The notes under the pieces are model-generated. The model was not told where the DNA came from and made no database searches. It worked only from the letters and a program-made list of their open reading frames with translations. The position numbers and the translations under genes are program-made. A stretch of DNA of 6,164 nt from Pseudomonadota bacterium (GTDB lineage: Bacteria; Pseudomonadota; Alphaproteobacteria; Rhizobiales; Hyphomicrobiaceae), in contig JAEWIJ010000077.1 of NCBI GenBank assembly GCA_023387235.1, positions 1-6,164 on the forward strand, written 5' to 3'. This document shows positions 5,857 to 6,164 of this stretch, one piece after another. Within the stretch, counting starts at the first letter, position 1. Each line of letters starts with the position of its first letter.

Positions 5857-6164
5857 TCATTCACCCGAATGCCGATCGAGCACGCCCTTCACGGCGGAAA
5901 CCAATTGGTCTTCAGCAACGGAGAACTGGGCCGGGCGCCCTTCGCGCCATTCCTTGGCGTCCTTGATCGTCTCGGCGGCTTTGGCGCCTTCGATCAGGTC
6001 CTTGATCTGGACCTCGCCCTTGGCAATCTCGTCGCCGCCTTGAATGACAACGCACGGCGCACCGCGACGATCCGCATATTTCATCTGCGCCTTCATGCCG
6101 GCCGGGCCGAGGTACATCTCGGCGGCGATGCCGGCCTGACGGAGGCGCTGCGCGAGGCGCTGGT
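5857..6164 (-). CDS. hisS: Histidine--tRNA ligase, C-terminal 101 residues (5' end outside window)
   Basis: HisS charges tRNA-His with histidine. Only the C-terminal anticodon-binding (HGTP) domain is visible. The frame is open to the right edge: upstream of the internal Met at 6117 it continues as QRLAQRLRQAGIAAE, so the gene does not start in the window. The segment KYADRRGAPCVVIQGGDE followed by AKGEVQIKDL is the characteristic C-terminal strand-helix region of alphaproteobacterial HisRS, and differs from the E. coli-type sequence in the same place. The stop is TGA. It is followed on the same strand by hisZ after 85 nt, so hisS-hisZ-hisG is probably one transcription unit linking histidine supply and tRNA-His charging. 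Confidence 0.94.
   Translation of the reverse strand, partial: QRLAQRLRQAGIAAEMYLGPAGMKAQMKYADRRGAPCVVIQGGDEIAKGEVQIKDLIEGAKAAETIKDAKEWREGRPAQFSVAEDQLVSAVKGVLDRHSGE

Noticed and set aside
5001..5966. 321-codon open frame on the + strand opposite hisZ and the hisS 3' end
   Set aside because: It is antisense to two well-supported genes, with a biased Arg/Glu/Ala composition and no motif.
6115..6117. Minus-strand ATG at 6117 as the start of a separate 86-residue protein
   Set aside because: The frame continues upstream to the window edge with typical HisRS sequence, so this is an internal Met of hisS.

Overview
The window is a compact, GC-rich, gene-dense stretch of bacterial chromosome that reads as alphaproteobacterial, most likely Hyphomicrobiales (Rhizobiales)-like. 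The evidence is a short-form HisG paired with HisZ in a hisS-hisZ-hisG block, a HisRS C-terminus of the divergent alphaproteobacterial type, a SURF1 preceded by a DUF983 zinc-ribbon membrane protein, and an AlaS C-terminus with a Gly-rich tail. No phage, IS, integron, CRISPR, rRNA or tRNA signal is visible. The genus assignment is inference.

Layout. Positions 1-1203 (+) hold the 3' two-fifths or so of alaS, open at the left edge. It converges on a run of six genes on the minus strand, which in transcription order (right to left) are: the hisS 3' end (5857 to the right edge), hisZ (5771-4593), hisG (4596-3895, overlapping hisZ by ATGA), a DUF983 gene (3831-3460), a SURF1 gene (3455-2721, TTG start, 4 nt after the DUF983 stop) and an MmgE/PrpD-family gene (2635-1280). 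The alaS and prpD-like stop codons face each other across 76 bp that contain a strong imperfect palindrome (1239-1268). The longest gaps are two of 85 bp, before hisZ and before the prpD-like gene, so no long gene-free stretch exists.

How the genes work together. HisZ and HisG form the hetero-oligomeric ATP phosphoribosyltransferase that commits ATP and PRPP to histidine synthesis. HisS, whose catalytic fold HisZ shares, charges tRNA-His with the product. DUF983 and SURF1 belong to haem-copper oxidase maturation and normally travel with the cytochrome c oxidase operon; here they follow hisG. The MmgE/PrpD protein is a hydro-lyase-type enzyme whose substrate cannot be read from this window.

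Assessment. This is ordinary core-genome sequence. I found no new multi-gene system. The items worth a second look are small: hairpins covering the Shine-Dalgarno regions of hisZ and the prpD-like gene, palindromes in the prpD-like leader, the intergenic palindrome after alaS, and the separation of DUF983-SURF1 from cox genes.
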